A model generated the notes under the pieces. The model did not search any database. It saw nothing but the letters and a program-made list of their open reading frames with translations, and was not told the origin of the DNA. The translations under genes were made by a program, and so were the position numbers. This document shows positions 11,303 to 19,341 of a stretch of 64,000 nt of DNA, piece by piece; the first letter of the stretch is position 1, and every line of letters begins with the position of its first letter. Origin of the DNA: Ornithinimicrobium sp. F0845 (GTDB taxonomy: Bacteria > Actinomycetota > Actinomycetes > Actinomycetales > Dermatophilaceae); the NCBI RefSeq assembly GCF_023015765.1, contig NZ_JALKAL010000016.1:1965-65964 (forward strand), in the 5' to 3' direction.

Positions 11303-11734
11303 GTGCCGGAGCGTGCCTGCCAGTTCTGCGCGATCGTCCGCGGCGAGGAGCCCGCGGAGGTCGTGCTCGACAGCCCTGAGGTCCTCGCGTTCCTGGACCG
11401 GCGGCCCGTCTTCAAGGGCCACCTGCTGGTGGTGCCGCGCGAGCACCTCGAGACGCTGACGGACCTGCCCGACGAGCTGCTGGAGCCGGTGTTCGCCGCC
11501 GCCCGCCTGATGGCCGCGACGGTGCGGGTCGCGCTCGGGTGCACCGGGTCGTTCGTGGCGATGAACAACACGGTGAGCCAGTCGGTGCCCCACCTGCACG
11601 TGCACGTTGTCCCCCGCACCAAGGGCGACGGCCTGCGCGGGTTCTTCTGGCCGCGCAGCAGATATGCCGACGGCGAGATGAGCGAGTATGCCGACCGGTT
11701 GCGGGCCGCTCTCACCGCGGGAGGGGACTCGTGA
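11303..11734 (+). CDS. HIT family protein
   Basis: A 143-aa histidine-triad nucleotide-binding protein. The N-terminal CQFCAIVRGE contains a CxxC pair seen in zinc-containing HIT proteins, and the triad is PHLHVHVVPR. Family members hydrolyse nucleotide phosphoramidates or AP4A-like substrates. The GTG start is supported by GATGCT 7 nt upstream (leaderless type). Its stop overlaps the start of the next gene by four bases (GTGA), so the two are translationally coupled. Confidence 0.92.
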   Translation: MPERACQFCAIVRGEEPAEVVLDSPEVLAFLDRRPVFKGHLLVVPREHLETLTDLPDELLEPVFAAARLMAATVRVALGCTGSFVAMNNTVSQSVPHLHVHVVPRTKGDGLRGFFWPRSRYADGEMSEYADRLRAALTAGGDS

Positions 11735-12705
11735 GCGACATCCACCCGCCGTCGCCGATGCCGGACGCCGTCGCCGCCGACCTGGCTGGTCTGCGGGCCG
11801 CGCTGGATGCCCAGCTGGTGCCGCGGACCGAGGACAACCTGCTGATCGGCACGTGGAACATCCGCCACCTCGGCGGCTTCACCGACAAGTGGACCGCGGG
11901 CGACGACGACAGCCCGAAGCGGGACTGGCACTCGATGGCGGCGATCGCCGAGGTGATCCTGCGCTTCGACGTGACCGCGGTCCAGGAGACACGGCGTGAC
12001 ACGAGCGCACTGTTCGCGCTGCTGTCCCTGCTGGGGGAGGACTTCCGGGTGATCGCCTCGGACGTGACCGAGGGTGACAAGGGCAACGACGAGCGGCTCG
12101 CCTACATCTACGACGCGACCCGGGTGCAGCCCTCCGGACTGGTCGGGGAGATCGTGCTGCCACCGGAGGCCGAGGGGGACGTGAAGCAGTTCGCCCGCAC
12201 GCCCTACGCGGCAGGCTTCGTTCGCAACGGCGTGGAGTTCATCCTCACGACCGTGCACGTGCTGTGGGGCAAGCGGCCCGAGGACCGACTTCCGGAGCTG
12301 ACCGCCTTCGCGGAGTGGATGCGCACCTGGGCCGATCGACCCAAGGACTGGAACCGCAACCTGCTGGTGCTCGGCGACTTCAACATCGACCGCTACGAGG
12401 ACCCGCTGTGGCAGGCGTTCTTCGCCACCGGGCTCTATCCGCCAGCCGTCCTGCACGGCGTGCACCGCACGATCTTCGACAACGACGCCGACCGGCACTT
12501 CTACGACCAGATCTCCTGGTTCACCCCCACCCTGGCCGACGGCACGACGGTGTCCCGGCTGGAAGGCCTCGACTTCGACCAGGTCGGTGGCAACGTCGAC
12601 TTCGTCCCGCACGTGCTGACCGACTCCGGGCTGACCCGCCAGCAGATGTCCTGGCGGATCAGCGACCACTACCCGCTGTGGCTGGAGTTCCGCGTCACCG
12701 GCTGA
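11731..12705 (+). CDS. endonuclease/exonuclease/phosphatase family protein
   Basis: A 324-aa EEP-fold metal-dependent phosphoesterase. TWNIRHLG is the N-terminal metal motif, QETRRD carries the metal-binding Glu, GDFNIDRYED the catalytic Asp/Asn, and ISDHYPLW the C-terminal Asp-His. The GTG at 11731 overlaps the HIT stop by four bases and is preferred to upstream starts lying inside the HIT gene. Substrate (nucleic acid, phospholipid or other phosphodiester) cannot be assigned. Confidence 0.88.
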   Translation: MSDIHPPSPMPDAVAADLAGLRAALDAQLVPRTEDNLLIGTWNIRHLGGFTDKWTAGDDDSPKRDWHSMAAIAEVILRFDVTAVQETRRDTSALFALLSLLGEDFRVIASDVTEGDKGNDERLAYIYDATRVQPSGLVGEIVLPPEAEGDVKQFARTPYAAGFVRNGVEFILTTVHVLWGKRPEDRLPELTAFAEWMRTWADRPKDWNRNLLVLGDFNIDRYEDPLWQAFFATGLYPPAVLHGVHRTIFDNDADRHFYDQISWFTPTLADGTTVSRLEGLDFDQVGGNVDFVPHVLTDSGLTRQQMSWRISDHYPLWLEFRVTG

Positions 12706-12709
12706 AGAC

Positions 12710-12780
12710 GTACCGCCTCAGGGCGTACCGAATCTCCCCAAAAGTGCGCGAAAGGTGTACCGAACTTCCCCAAGAATTGG
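12710..12780 (-). repeat. 32-bp degenerate tandem repeat after the GNAT stop
   Basis: GTACCG occurs at 12710, 12725 and 12757. The last two begin extended copies (GTACCGAATCTCCCCAAAAG and GTACCGAACTTCCCCAAGAA) exactly 32 bp apart. Read in the GNAT direction the array starts CCAATTCTTGGGG immediately after the TGA. It fills the gap between two convergent genes. Confidence 0.7.
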
Positions 12781-13530
12781 TCAGGAGATGAACACCGTCG
12801 TCTGGGTCCCGACCAGCTCGTAGTCGAGCACCTGGGCCACGCGTTTGGAGGCCTCGTTGTCCCAGCGCGCCCGCCACTGGGGGACGAGACCCGCAGTGAG
12901 GGCGGCGTTGGTGCCGACGGCCGCGGCCAGGACGCCGTAGCCACGGCCGCGCGCGTGCGGGCTGGTGAGCACGCCCATATGCGCGAGACGGTCCGCCCAC
13001 ACGACGTAGCCGGCACCGGCGAGCGGTTCACCGCTCGCCGGATCTGCGCCCGACGGCTCCTTGCCTTCTGAAGGCTCCGCCTCCCCAGCGCGACGGTCGA
13101 GGATCACCCAGCGGTGCGACATACTGCCCAGGCTGACCTCGTCGACGTCCTCGCGCGAGCAGGCGGCCTCCAGGGCCGCGACGGCGTCCTCATCCTGGGT
13201 CGTGGGCAGGTCGGCGTGCTCGACGGGGGCATCGGTGTAGGACAGCTCGGCGGCCCCGAGCGGTCGGGCGTCGTGGTCGGAGGCCAGGCCCATGAGGACC
13301 GGGAGCAGCGCGAGCTCGTCGTCGGTGTGGTCGGCCGCGCGGTCCAGCGCCCACTGCGGTCCGCTGAGGACACCCTGGCCGAAGAGCCGCACGAACGAGA
13401 CGGTGTCGGCCGCCTCCTGCACCCGCACCAGCCGCTCGCCACCCTCAGCAAGCCCCTGCAGCGGGCTCCCCTCCGTGCCGAGCAGCTGTGCCCACGCGTG
13501 CCGGATGGTCTGCTCGGTGCTGGATCTCAC
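12781..13530 (-). CDS. GNAT family N-acetyltransferase
   Basis: A 249-aa protein with an acetyl-CoA-binding motif near residues 195-210 (TSPHARGRGYGVLAAAVG), typical of GNAT motif A. The C-terminal RWDNEASKRVAQVLDYELVG is motif-B-like. The N-terminal 120 residues are poorly conserved, and residues around 155-170 form a Glu/Ser/Pro-rich loop. Substrate is unknown. It is divergent from the PEBP gene (62 bp between starts) and convergent with the EEP gene. Confidence 0.82.
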   Translation of the reverse strand: MRSSTEQTIRHAWAQLLGTEGSPLQGLAEGGERLVRVQEAADTVSFVRLFGQGVLSGPQWALDRAADHTDDELALLPVLMGLASDHDARPLGAAELSYTDAPVEHADLPTTQDEDAVAALEAACSREDVDEVSLGSMSHRWVILDRRAGEAEPSEGKEPSGADPASGEPLAGAGYVVWADRLAHMGVLTSPHARGRGYGVLAAAVGTNAALTAGLVPQWRARWDNEASKRVAQVLDYELVGTQTTVFIS

Positions 13531-13592
13531 GGGAGTGAGGGTAACGTCCTCCCGCGTGGCCGGGGCAGCCGACTCTCGATAGCCTCGCAGGC

Positions 13593-14117
13593 ATGAGTCT
13601 TGATCGTCCCGTCACGCCCAACCCCTACGACCTGCTCCCTGTGGTGCCGGCATTCACGGTCACCAGCACCGACGTCACCGACGGCCAGCCGCTGAAGGAC
13701 GACCAGGTGGCCGCCCTGGGCAACAACACCTCACCACAGCTGAGCTGGTCCGACGTTCCCGAGGGCACCAAGTCCTTCGTCGTGACCTGCTTCGACCCGG
13801 ACGCGCCGACCCCATCGGGCTACTGGCACTGGGTGCTGGTCGACCTGCCGGCCGAGGTGACCTCGCTGGACACCGGGGCGGCGGCCGGCCAACTGCCGGG
13901 CAGCGCCTTCCACGTGCGCAACGACGGCGGTGACGCGGGCTTCGGGGGCGCCGCCCCGCCGGAGGGTGACCAGGTGCACCGCTACTACTTCGTGGTGCAC
14001 GCGGTCAGCGAGGAGTCCCTCGGCGTCACTCCGGACGTCTCGCCGGCGGTCGTCTCCTTCAACCTGGCCTTCAAGACCCTCGGCCGCGCGATCATCCACG
14101 GCACCTACCAGCACTGA
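13593..14117 (+). CDS. YbhB/YbcL-type PEBP family protein
   Basis: A 174-aa phosphatidylethanolamine-binding-protein homologue. Signatures are [20 protein letters not shown], the DPDAP metal/ligand motif, [12 protein letters not shown], and [10 protein letters not shown]. Bacterial members are Raf-kinase-inhibitor-like proteins of uncertain role. TAGCCT at 13580-13585 ends 8 nt before the ATG, suggesting a leaderless transcript. It is monocistronic and followed by a convergent TPR gene. Confidence 0.93.
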   Translation: MSLDRPVTPNPYDLLPVVPAFTVTSTDVTDGQPLKDDQVAALGNNTSPQLSWSDVPEGTKSFVVTCFDPDAPTPSGYWHWVLVDLPAEVTSLDTGAAAGQLPGSAFHVRNDGGDAGFGGAAPPEGDQVHRYYFVVHAVSEESLGVTPDVSPAVVSFNLAFKTLGRAIIHGTYQH

Positions 14118-14177
14118 GCCGGGAGTCCGCCCGATCGGGCCGGTCAGGAGGTCGTATGACGTGGCGCCGGTCGGGCG

Positions 14178-14969
14178 TCAACCCTCCGGTCTGAGACGGG
14201 CAGCCTCGCGGTCGTGCCGGGCGGCGAGATCGGGCTCGCCCCGCTCGGCGTGGAGCAGGGCCAGCTCGTCGTGCACGTAGGGGTCCGGTCGGTCGGCCTC
14301 CTCGTTCTCGTGCGCGAGGGCCTGCTGGATCGCGAGTGCCTCGTCGGTCCGGCCCAGCAGCCGCAGGGTCCAGCCGACCATCCAGCGGGCGACCGCAGTC
14401 TCGGGCGCGTCCCCCTGGGCAGTGCGCACCCGCACCGCCTCCTCGAACGCCTCCAGCGCCGCGACCAGGTCGCCCGTGTCGTGCAGGGTCATCCCCAGGT
14501 TGTTGAGCAGGGGAGCGACCCAGCGCCTGACCTCCGGGTCGCTGCTGGCCCGGGCCAGGGCCAGTGCTTCCCGGGTGCGTCGCTCCTGCTCGGCCGGGTC
14601 GTCCGGGAGCAGCGCCAGCATGTGGAGCGCGTCGATGCCCAGCCCGTGGTGGCCGCCGGCCTCTGCTGACTCCTTGGCCCTGGTGAAGCAGTCGGCGGCA
14701 GCATCCGCCTGGCCCGTGTCGCGCAGCAGCCGCCCGCGCTCGAGGGCGACCCGCACTGCCACCTCGCCATCCGCGGGGGTGAGCTGGTCCAGCTCGGCGT
14801 GCGCCTCGACATACTGCCCCTGCAGACCCAGCGCCCTGGCGACCTGCGTGGTGAGCACCGCCGCCTTCTGCGGCTCGGCCGACGCGGCCCGTCGCTCGCG
14901 GAACCGGCGCTCGGACCCCGCGGGGTCGGAGAAGTCCCAGAGCGCGCGGAGGTCCGCGGGGTCGATCAC
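14178..14969 (-). CDS. tetratricopeptide repeat protein
   Basis: About 263 aa of helical TPR-like repeats: ARALGLQGQYVEAHAELDQL, ALERGRLLRDTGQADAAADC, NLGMTLHDTGDLVAALEAF and WTLRLLGRTDEALAIQQAL. No other domain or membrane segment is visible, so a scaffold or protein-binding role is inferred. The start is uncertain: GTG at 14969 (MIDPADLRALW) was chosen because conserved-looking sequence begins there; GTG at 14984 and 15056 are in frame alternatives. No clear ribosome site distinguishes them. Confidence 0.75.
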   Translation of the reverse strand: MIDPADLRALWDFSDPAGSERRFRERRAASAEPQKAAVLTTQVARALGLQGQYVEAHAELDQLTPADGEVAVRVALERGRLLRDTGQADAAADCFTRAKESAEAGGHHGLGIDALHMLALLPDDPAEQERRTREALALARASSDPEVRRWVAPLLNNLGMTLHDTGDLVAALEAFEEAVRVRTAQGDAPETAVARWMVGWTLRLLGRTDEALAIQQALAHENEEADRPDPYVHDELALLHAERGEPDLAARHDREAARLRPEG

Positions 14970-15110
14970 GGCACCAGTCAACACCCCGCCACCGGCCGGG
15001 ACCAGCGCGTTTGTCGGGCCTCTCGGCGGGGGTGGCCCTTGGGCGTGCGTGACCACGACGCCCGGGTTTGACTGGCCAGGCAAGTCATTTCCCCCACATG
15101 GAGGTATGCG

Positions 15111-15569
15111 AGGAGCCAGGTCACCGAGTCCGTCGACGTCAACGTCCCGATCAGGACGGCCTACGACCAGTGGACCCAGTTCGAGTCGTTCCCGCAGTTC
15201 ATGGAGGGCGTGGAGTCCGTGACGCAGCTGGGCGACACCCGCAACCACTGGAAGGTCGAGACCGGCGGCGTGAGCAGGGAGTTCGACACCGAGATCACCG
15301 AGCAGCACCCCGAGGAGCGCATCGCCTGGACGACCGTGGGCGGTGACGTCGAGCAGTCCGGCGTCGTGACCTTCCACAAGCTCGAGGACGCCATGACGCG
15401 GGTGACGATCCAGATGGACTGGGACCCGCAGGGCCTCGTGGAGAAGGCCGGAGCCGCGGTGGGCGTCGACGACCGGCGGGTCAAGGGCGACGCCCAGCGG
15501 TTCAAGGAGTTCATCGAGTCCCGCGGCATCGAGACAGGTTCCTGGCGCGGTGATGTCCCCCGCGACTAA
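15111..15569 (+). pseudogene. SRPBCC (polyketide cyclase/dehydrase-like) protein with lost start codon
   Basis: The frame reads RSQVTESVDVNVPIRTAYDQ and onward for about 152 codons, a complete START/SRPBCC-type small-ligand-binding fold ending in SRGIETGSWRGDVPRD. Relatives start MSQVTES. Here the position of that Met is AGG (15111-15113), six bases after a good GGAGG site (15100-15104). No in-frame ATG, GTG or TTG exists before the ATG at 15201, which would remove the first 30 residues. A single T-to-G change explains it; real mutation or sequence error cannot be separated here. The gene may still be made at low level from a non-standard start. Confidence 0.75.
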
Positions 15570-15580
15570 CCCGCGACTAA
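15559..15580 (+). repeat. 11-bp tandem duplication spanning the SRPBCC stop
   Basis: CCCGCGACTAA occurs twice without a gap at 15559-15569 and 15570-15580. The first copy encodes the last residues and TAA stop of the SRPBCC gene. The second copy supplies, on the other strand, the TAG stop of the convergent membrane-protein gene at 15577. Confidence 0.9.
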
Positions 15581-17091
15581 CCCTCGCGTTGTCTGGGCTG
15601 CTCGTCGATCCGTCGCGGGTCGACGAGCAGCCCGCGCTCGTCCCGGACCCACCACACGCGGTCGCGGCGTCGCTCGGCGCGGGTCGCGTAGCGGTAGCGG
15701 AACACCCTTGCCCGGACCCAGCGCGGCCGCTGCCCGTCGAACGGGTCGCGGTGCAGCAGGCGAAGGGTGGCCGGATCGGCCTCGAGGAGCCGCCGCAGGA
15801 AGCGCTCGAACCAGACGTGCTGGGCGGGGGAACCCAGCGCCAGGAACCACATGCCCCAGTCGAGCCGCAGGTGGTAGGGCGCCCACTGTCGCGGGCGCTG
15901 GTGCACGGGTCCGGGCTTGCCCTTGAACTCGTACTCCCGCCAGGCGTCCTCGTCTGCGGGGTCGTCGGCGAGAGTGCCCTCGACCACCACCTCGTCGCGG
16001 CGCCGCGTGATCGACCCGAACGCTCCGTAGGCGCCGACCAGGTGCCACCGGTTGAACGAGGCGTTCATCTGCTGGCTCCGCGACAGCAGGTTCCTGGCCG
16101 GGCGGTAGGACAGCGCGAGAACCACGGCCGCCATCGCGACGACGGCTGCCGCGAACCAGGCCGGACCGGTCGCCAGGTCCGCGGGCAGCTCGCCCGCCCC
16201 CACCTCGCCCGCAGCGGCACCGCCCGGCGACCAGGGCAGCACGGCGGCCAGGACGTCGTCCGAGACGGCCGCGCAGGCGAGCAGCAGGGTGAGCCAGTTG
16301 AGCCACGCGAAGTTCCCCGAGACGACCAGCCACAGCTGGGTGATCACGACCAGTGCCGCCGCCCAGGTGGCCACCGGCTGCGGCGCGAAGAGCAGGAACG
16401 GCACGCCCAGCTGGACCACGTGGTTGGCGCCCACCTCGACCCGGTGCAGCGGCTTGGGCAGGGCATGGAAGTAGGGGGAGAACGGCCCGGGCATCGGCTG
16501 CGTCTCGTGGTGGTAGTACAGACAGGTGAGGTCACGCCAGCACGGGTCGCCCCGCATCTTGATCAGTCCCGCACCGAACTCGACGCGGAACACCAGCCAG
16601 CAGAAGGCGAGCAGCACGAGCGTGGGCACCGGGACCCGGTCCGAGCCCAGGAAGGCCGCCAGAAAGCCGGCCTCGAGCAGCAGGGACTCCCAGCCGAAGC
16701 CGTAGAACACCTGCCCGACGTTCACGACCGACAGATAGAGCAGGTAGAGCACCGCGAACGCGAGCATCGGCACCCAGGCCGGCCCGCGCTGCGGCAGCCC
16801 CACCACCAGCGACAGCGCCACCAGCACGCCAACCCCGCCCACGACGACGAGCAGCGCGTCGGAGTAGTGCCAGCGGAAGAGGGTCGGGCCCGCCCGTGCG
16901 CCGGCGCGCTCCAGGGACCGCGGGACCGGCAGCAGTCCCCGCTCACCCAGCAACGGCCGGAACTGGCGCAGCACCGCGACGAACGCCACGACATACAGGG
17001 CAGCGATGCCGCGCTGCAGGACGACCCGGGACAGCTCGTGGTCGGTGGCCCAGAACCACCCCGCGCCCCACGTGACGACGGCGTCCATCAC
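15577..17091 (-). CDS. lipase maturation factor family membrane protein
   Basis: A 504-aa polytopic membrane protein of the LMF1/LMF2-like (DUF1222) family. About eight to ten hydrophobic segments lie between residues 20 and 330. The family core VEFGAGLIKMRGDPCWRDLT is near residues 170-190, followed by CLYYHHETQPMPGP. The soluble C-terminal part carries YEFKGKPG, PRQWAPYHLRLDWGMWF and RYRYATR. In animals the family acts in the ER on lipase folding; the bacterial role is unknown. Its last codons overlap a hairpin that probably terminates transcription from both sides. Confidence 0.88.
   Translation of the reverse strand: MMDAVVTWGAGWFWATDHELSRVVLQRGIAALYVVAFVAVLRQFRPLLGERGLLPVPRSLERAGARAGPTLFRWHYSDALLVVVGGVGVLVALSLVVGLPQRGPAWVPMLAFAVLYLLYLSVVNVGQVFYGFGWESLLLEAGFLAAFLGSDRVPVPTLVLLAFCWLVFRVEFGAGLIKMRGDPCWRDLTCLYYHHETQPMPGPFSPYFHALPKPLHRVEVGANHVVQLGVPFLLFAPQPVATWAAALVVITQLWLVVSGNFAWLNWLTLLLACAAVSDDVLAAVLPWSPGGAAAGEVGAGELPADLATGPAWFAAAVVAMAAVVLALSYRPARNLLSRSQQMNASFNRWHLVGAYGAFGSITRRRDEVVVEGTLADDPADEDAWREYEFKGKPGPVHQRPRQWAPYHLRLDWGMWFLALGSPAQHVWFERFLRRLLEADPATLRLLHRDPFDGQRPRWVRARVFRYRYATRAERRRDRVWWVRDERGLLVDPRRIDEQPRQREG
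15595..15633. terminator. bidirectional hairpin in the 3' coding end
   Basis: GGGCTGCTCGTCGA (15595-15608) pairs perfectly with TCGACGAGCAGCCC (15620-15633) around an 11-nt loop. It lies inside the last 20 codons of the lipase-maturation-like gene and 26 bp beyond the convergent SRPBCC stop, where a shared terminator would be expected. There is no T-run. Confidence 0.65.
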
Positions 17092-17123
17092 TCCATGGTC
17101 CCGCTTCCGAGGGTGGGGCGGGC

Positions 17124-17210
17124 GACAAAACCACTACGAAAAATGTGTGGGGACCGACAAGACCACTACGAAAATGTGTGGGGGACCGACAAAACCACTA
17201 CGAGAATTGG
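17124..17210 (-). repeat. 32-bp tandem repeat, 2.7 copies (CGTAGTGGTTTTG family)
   Basis: GACAAAACCACTACGA-like units start at 17124, 17156 and 17188, a regular 32-bp period. On the minus strand each unit reads TTTCGTAGTGGTTTTGTCGG, and the array starts CCCCAATTCTCG right after the TGA of the epimerase gene. The same core word recurs around 49.6 and 50.4 kb. Weak CCAC/GTGG hairpins followed by TTTT occur in the units, so a terminator-like activity is possible. Confidence 0.85.
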
Positions 17211-17212
17211 GG

Positions 17213-18241
17213 TCAGCTGGTCAGGTCGCGCAGCGCCCCGTCGAGGGTCGGGTGGGCGAACTCGAAGCCGGCCTCGGTCGTCAGGGCCGACGTCGCGTGG
17301 CGCCCGGTGAGTCCGAGCGCGGGGTCGGTGCGCAGGACGACGCTGCCGACGCGGACCAGCGGGGCCGGCGTGGGTGGTGCGGCCGGGCGGTGCAGGTGCT
17401 CCCGCAGCAGAGCCATCAGCTCACGGTTGCGCACGGGCTGGGGTGCCGCCGCGATCAGTATGCCGTCCGGCAGGTCCACCTGCGCCTCCAGTCCGAGCGT
17501 GGCCCGGACCAGGGCGAGCCAGTCGTCGATGTGGATCCAGCTGAACCACTGCTCGCCCGACCCGACGCGACCGCCGAGACCGGCCAGGGTGAGCTGGGTG
17601 AGCCGGTCGAAGGCGGGGGACCCAGTCTGCAGGACGATGCTGGTGCGTAGGACCGTCAGGTGCTCTGTGTTGGCGCCCTCGGCGGCCTCCTCCCAGGGCC
17701 GGGCCACACCGGTCATCTGGGGGAGGGCGTCCGCGCCGGTCGGCAGGGGAGAGTTCTCGGTGAGCCGGTCCTCCCCGGCGTCGGACCAGATCGCGGTCGT
17801 CGACCCCTGGACCCAGCGGGCGAGCGGGGTGGCCAGCTCCTGGCTCGCCGCGACCAGCGCGCGGGTGGGCCGCACCCGGGACTCGCGCAGGTCGGTGATG
17901 TTCGCCTCCGTCGGGCGGGCGTCCACCAGCCGGCCGGCGAGATTGATCACGGCGGTGCGGGCCGGGTCGGCGGCCAGCTCCTCGACCCACGGACCGGTCG
18001 TGGCGCCGTCCCAGGCGACCTGGCGGTGAGGCAGCTGCGGGTCGATGGACCGGGTGAGCAGCACGACCTCGTGACCCCGCGTGCTCAGGTCGGCGGCGAG
18101 GCTGCGACCCAGCGTGCCCGACCCACCGGCGATGACGACCTTGAGCAGGGCCGGGTCCGGCTCGGGGCGGAGCATCCGGTAGAGCCGGGTGATCGCCAGC
18201 GGCCAGTCCCTCACCAGGTCGCCGGCGACGCTCATCACCAC
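17213..18241 (-). CDS. TIGR01777-type epimerase, C-terminal part of a split SRPBCC-epimerase
   Basis: An NAD-binding sugar-epimerase-like domain (TIGR01777/DUF1731 type), 342 aa from the first possible start. VVIAGGSGTLGRSLAADL is the Rossmann motif, and VGSGEQWFSWIHIDDW plus the C-terminal EAGFEFAHPTLDGALRDL are family signatures. The first 30 residues continue an SRPBCC domain that begins upstream in the same frame and is cut by TAG at 18275-18277. GTG-GTG-ATG at 18241-18233 could allow internal restart, so the epimerase may still be produced alone. Catalytic role unknown; related to YfcH. Confidence 0.8.
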   Translation of the reverse strand: MVMSVAGDLVRDWPLAITRLYRMLRPEPDPALLKVVIAGGSGTLGRSLAADLSTRGHEVVLLTRSIDPQLPHRQVAWDGATTGPWVEELAADPARTAVINLAGRLVDARPTEANITDLRESRVRPTRALVAASQELATPLARWVQGSTTAIWSDAGEDRLTENSPLPTGADALPQMTGVARPWEEAAEGANTEHLTVLRTSIVLQTGSPAFDRLTQLTLAGLGGRVGSGEQWFSWIHIDDWLALVRATLGLEAQVDLPDGILIAAAPQPVRNRELMALLREHLHRPAAPPTPAPLVRVGSVVLRTDPALGLTGRHATSALTTEAGFEFAHPTLDGALRDLTS

Positions 18242-18274
18242 GGCTGCGGTGACCGGGCCGGAGACGGTGACCTG

Positions 18275-18676
18275 CTACTCCAGCGTGGTCCCGCCGTCCT
18301 CGTGCGGGGTCAGCTCCCACCTGACGCGGGTGGCGCTGCCACCGGGTGCGGGCTGCTCGAAGCCGAGTGAGCGACCGGGCACCACCTCGGTGATGTGGAG
18401 CGGGCCGGCGGTGCGGCCGTGCAGCGCGGCGGCCCACCCACGGCTGGGCAGGTAGTGGCCCTGCTGTCCGACCACCGCCGGGAGACCCTGGACCTGCACC
18501 TCTTGAGCGGTCCGGGAGACCTGCGGATCGGCATACTCGTGGGGGAGGGCCGGCTCCAGGGTGAACGAGCGGATCGCACCAGACCAGATCGGCCACCGCC
18601 TGGGGTCACCGACGATCTCCCACAGCTCGTCCGCAGGGACGGCGAGGTAGTGGCGGGAGGTGCGCTGCCAGGTCAT
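18275..18676 (-). pseudogene. SRPBCC domain truncated by in-frame TAG
   Basis: MTWQRTSRHYLAVPADELWE starts a 133-aa SRPBCC-like domain (DPRRWPIWSGAIRSF, RVRWELTPHEDGGTTLE) that stops at TAG (18277-18275). Without that stop the frame runs on uninterrupted (QVTVSGPVTAAVV) into the epimerase, giving a 487-codon fusion. GAG-TAG-CAG in place of GAG-TAC-CAG would be a single C-to-G change; Tyr fits the domain at that point. The piece lacks the C-terminal helix of the fold and is unlikely to be stable alone. Confidence 0.75.
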
Positions 18677-18752
18677 GGGGCCAGCCAACCACGCCGACCC
18701 GCCGTCGCCTATACCTGCCGGTCCGGAGTCCGTGACGTGGGAGGCTGGTGCC

Positions 18753-19016
18753 ATGACGTTCGACAACCGCCAGCAGCCCGGGCAGATCCCGCTGCCCCCG
18801 CCCGAGAAGAAGCCGACCGGCAACCGGCGCAACGGATGGCTCTACATCGGGCTCGGCGTCCTCTTCCTGATCCTCGGCGGCATCGGGCTGCTGGGTGACG
18901 ACGCCGACCTGCTCGACTGGGCCTTCCTGGTGCTCGGCATCGCCAACGCCTCCATGGGCATCGTGGCCCTCACCAAGGGCGACCCCAAGATCGACCCGTT
19001 CGCGACGAAGGACTGA
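18753..19016 (+). CDS. small two-helix membrane protein, copy 1
   Basis: An 87-aa protein with a Pro-rich basic N-terminus (LPLPPPEKKPTGNRRN-like) and two hydrophobic helices around residues 30-50 and 55-75 (WLYIGLGVLFLILGGIGLLG; LDWAFLVLGIANASMGIVAL). It shares the pattern WLYI-G-LG-GDD-LDW-N-G--AL with the next gene, so the two are tandem paralogues. I do not recognise a named family. It is divergent from the SRPBCC gene. Confidence 0.75.
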   Translation: MTFDNRQQPGQIPLPPPEKKPTGNRRNGWLYIGLGVLFLILGGIGLLGDDADLLDWAFLVLGIANASMGIVALTKGDPKIDPFATKD

Positions 19017-19020
19017 GGTC

Positions 19021-19281
19021 ATGACCGAAGAGCAACCCGAACCCCTCTCCGGCCGGGAGGGCGCGGCCCGCGCCCGGGCGACCAGGAACAACAAGCGGCA
19101 GGCGTGGCTCTACATCGTCATCGGCGTCGCGCTGGGCGTCCTGGCCGTGATCGGCCTGGTCGGCGACGACCGCGGCATCCTCGACTGGCTGCTCCTGGCG
19201 CTCGCCGTGATCAACCTGGTCGTCGGCGTCATGGCGCTGGTGCGGCCCGATCCCCGGCTGGACGACCCGACCGAGCCGTAG
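19021..19281 (+). CDS. small two-helix membrane protein, copy 2
   Basis: An 86-aa paralogue of the preceding gene, four bases downstream and surely in the same operon. The charged N-terminus (EEQPEPLSGREGAARARATR) leads into helices QAWLYIVIGVALGVLAVIGL and LDWLLLALAVINLVVGVMAL, with a short acidic tail. The ATG at 19021 follows GACTGAGGTC. The two proteins could form a hetero-oligomer; that is inference from pairing only. Confidence 0.75.
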   Translation: MTEEQPEPLSGREGAARARATRNNKRQAWLYIVIGVALGVLAVIGLVGDDRGILDWLLLALAVINLVVGVMALVRPDPRLDDPTEP

Positions 19282-19294
19282 TCCGTCTCACGCG

Positions 19295-19334
19295 CGCCGG
19301 TTCCCCGACGTGCGGCTCAGTCGCCGGTTCCCCG
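19295..19334 (-). repeat. 27-bp direct repeat after the metF-like stop
   Basis: CGCCGGTTCCCCG occurs at 19295 and 19322, 27 bp apart, in the gap between convergent genes. In the direction of the metF-like gene the array begins a few bases after its TGA, the same placement as the other post-stop repeats. Confidence 0.7.
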
Positions 19335-19341
19335 GCCACGA

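Noticed and set aside
17124-17210. CRISPR-like array from the regular 32-bp period
   Set aside because: Fewer than three units, the whole 32 bp is repeated rather than repeat plus unique spacer, and no cas gene is in the window.
15550-17310. Plus-strand open frame of 586 codons opposite the lipase-maturation-like gene
   Set aside because: The minus-strand protein has clear family motifs and membrane helices; the plus-strand product is an Arg/Gly/His/Pro-rich shadow.
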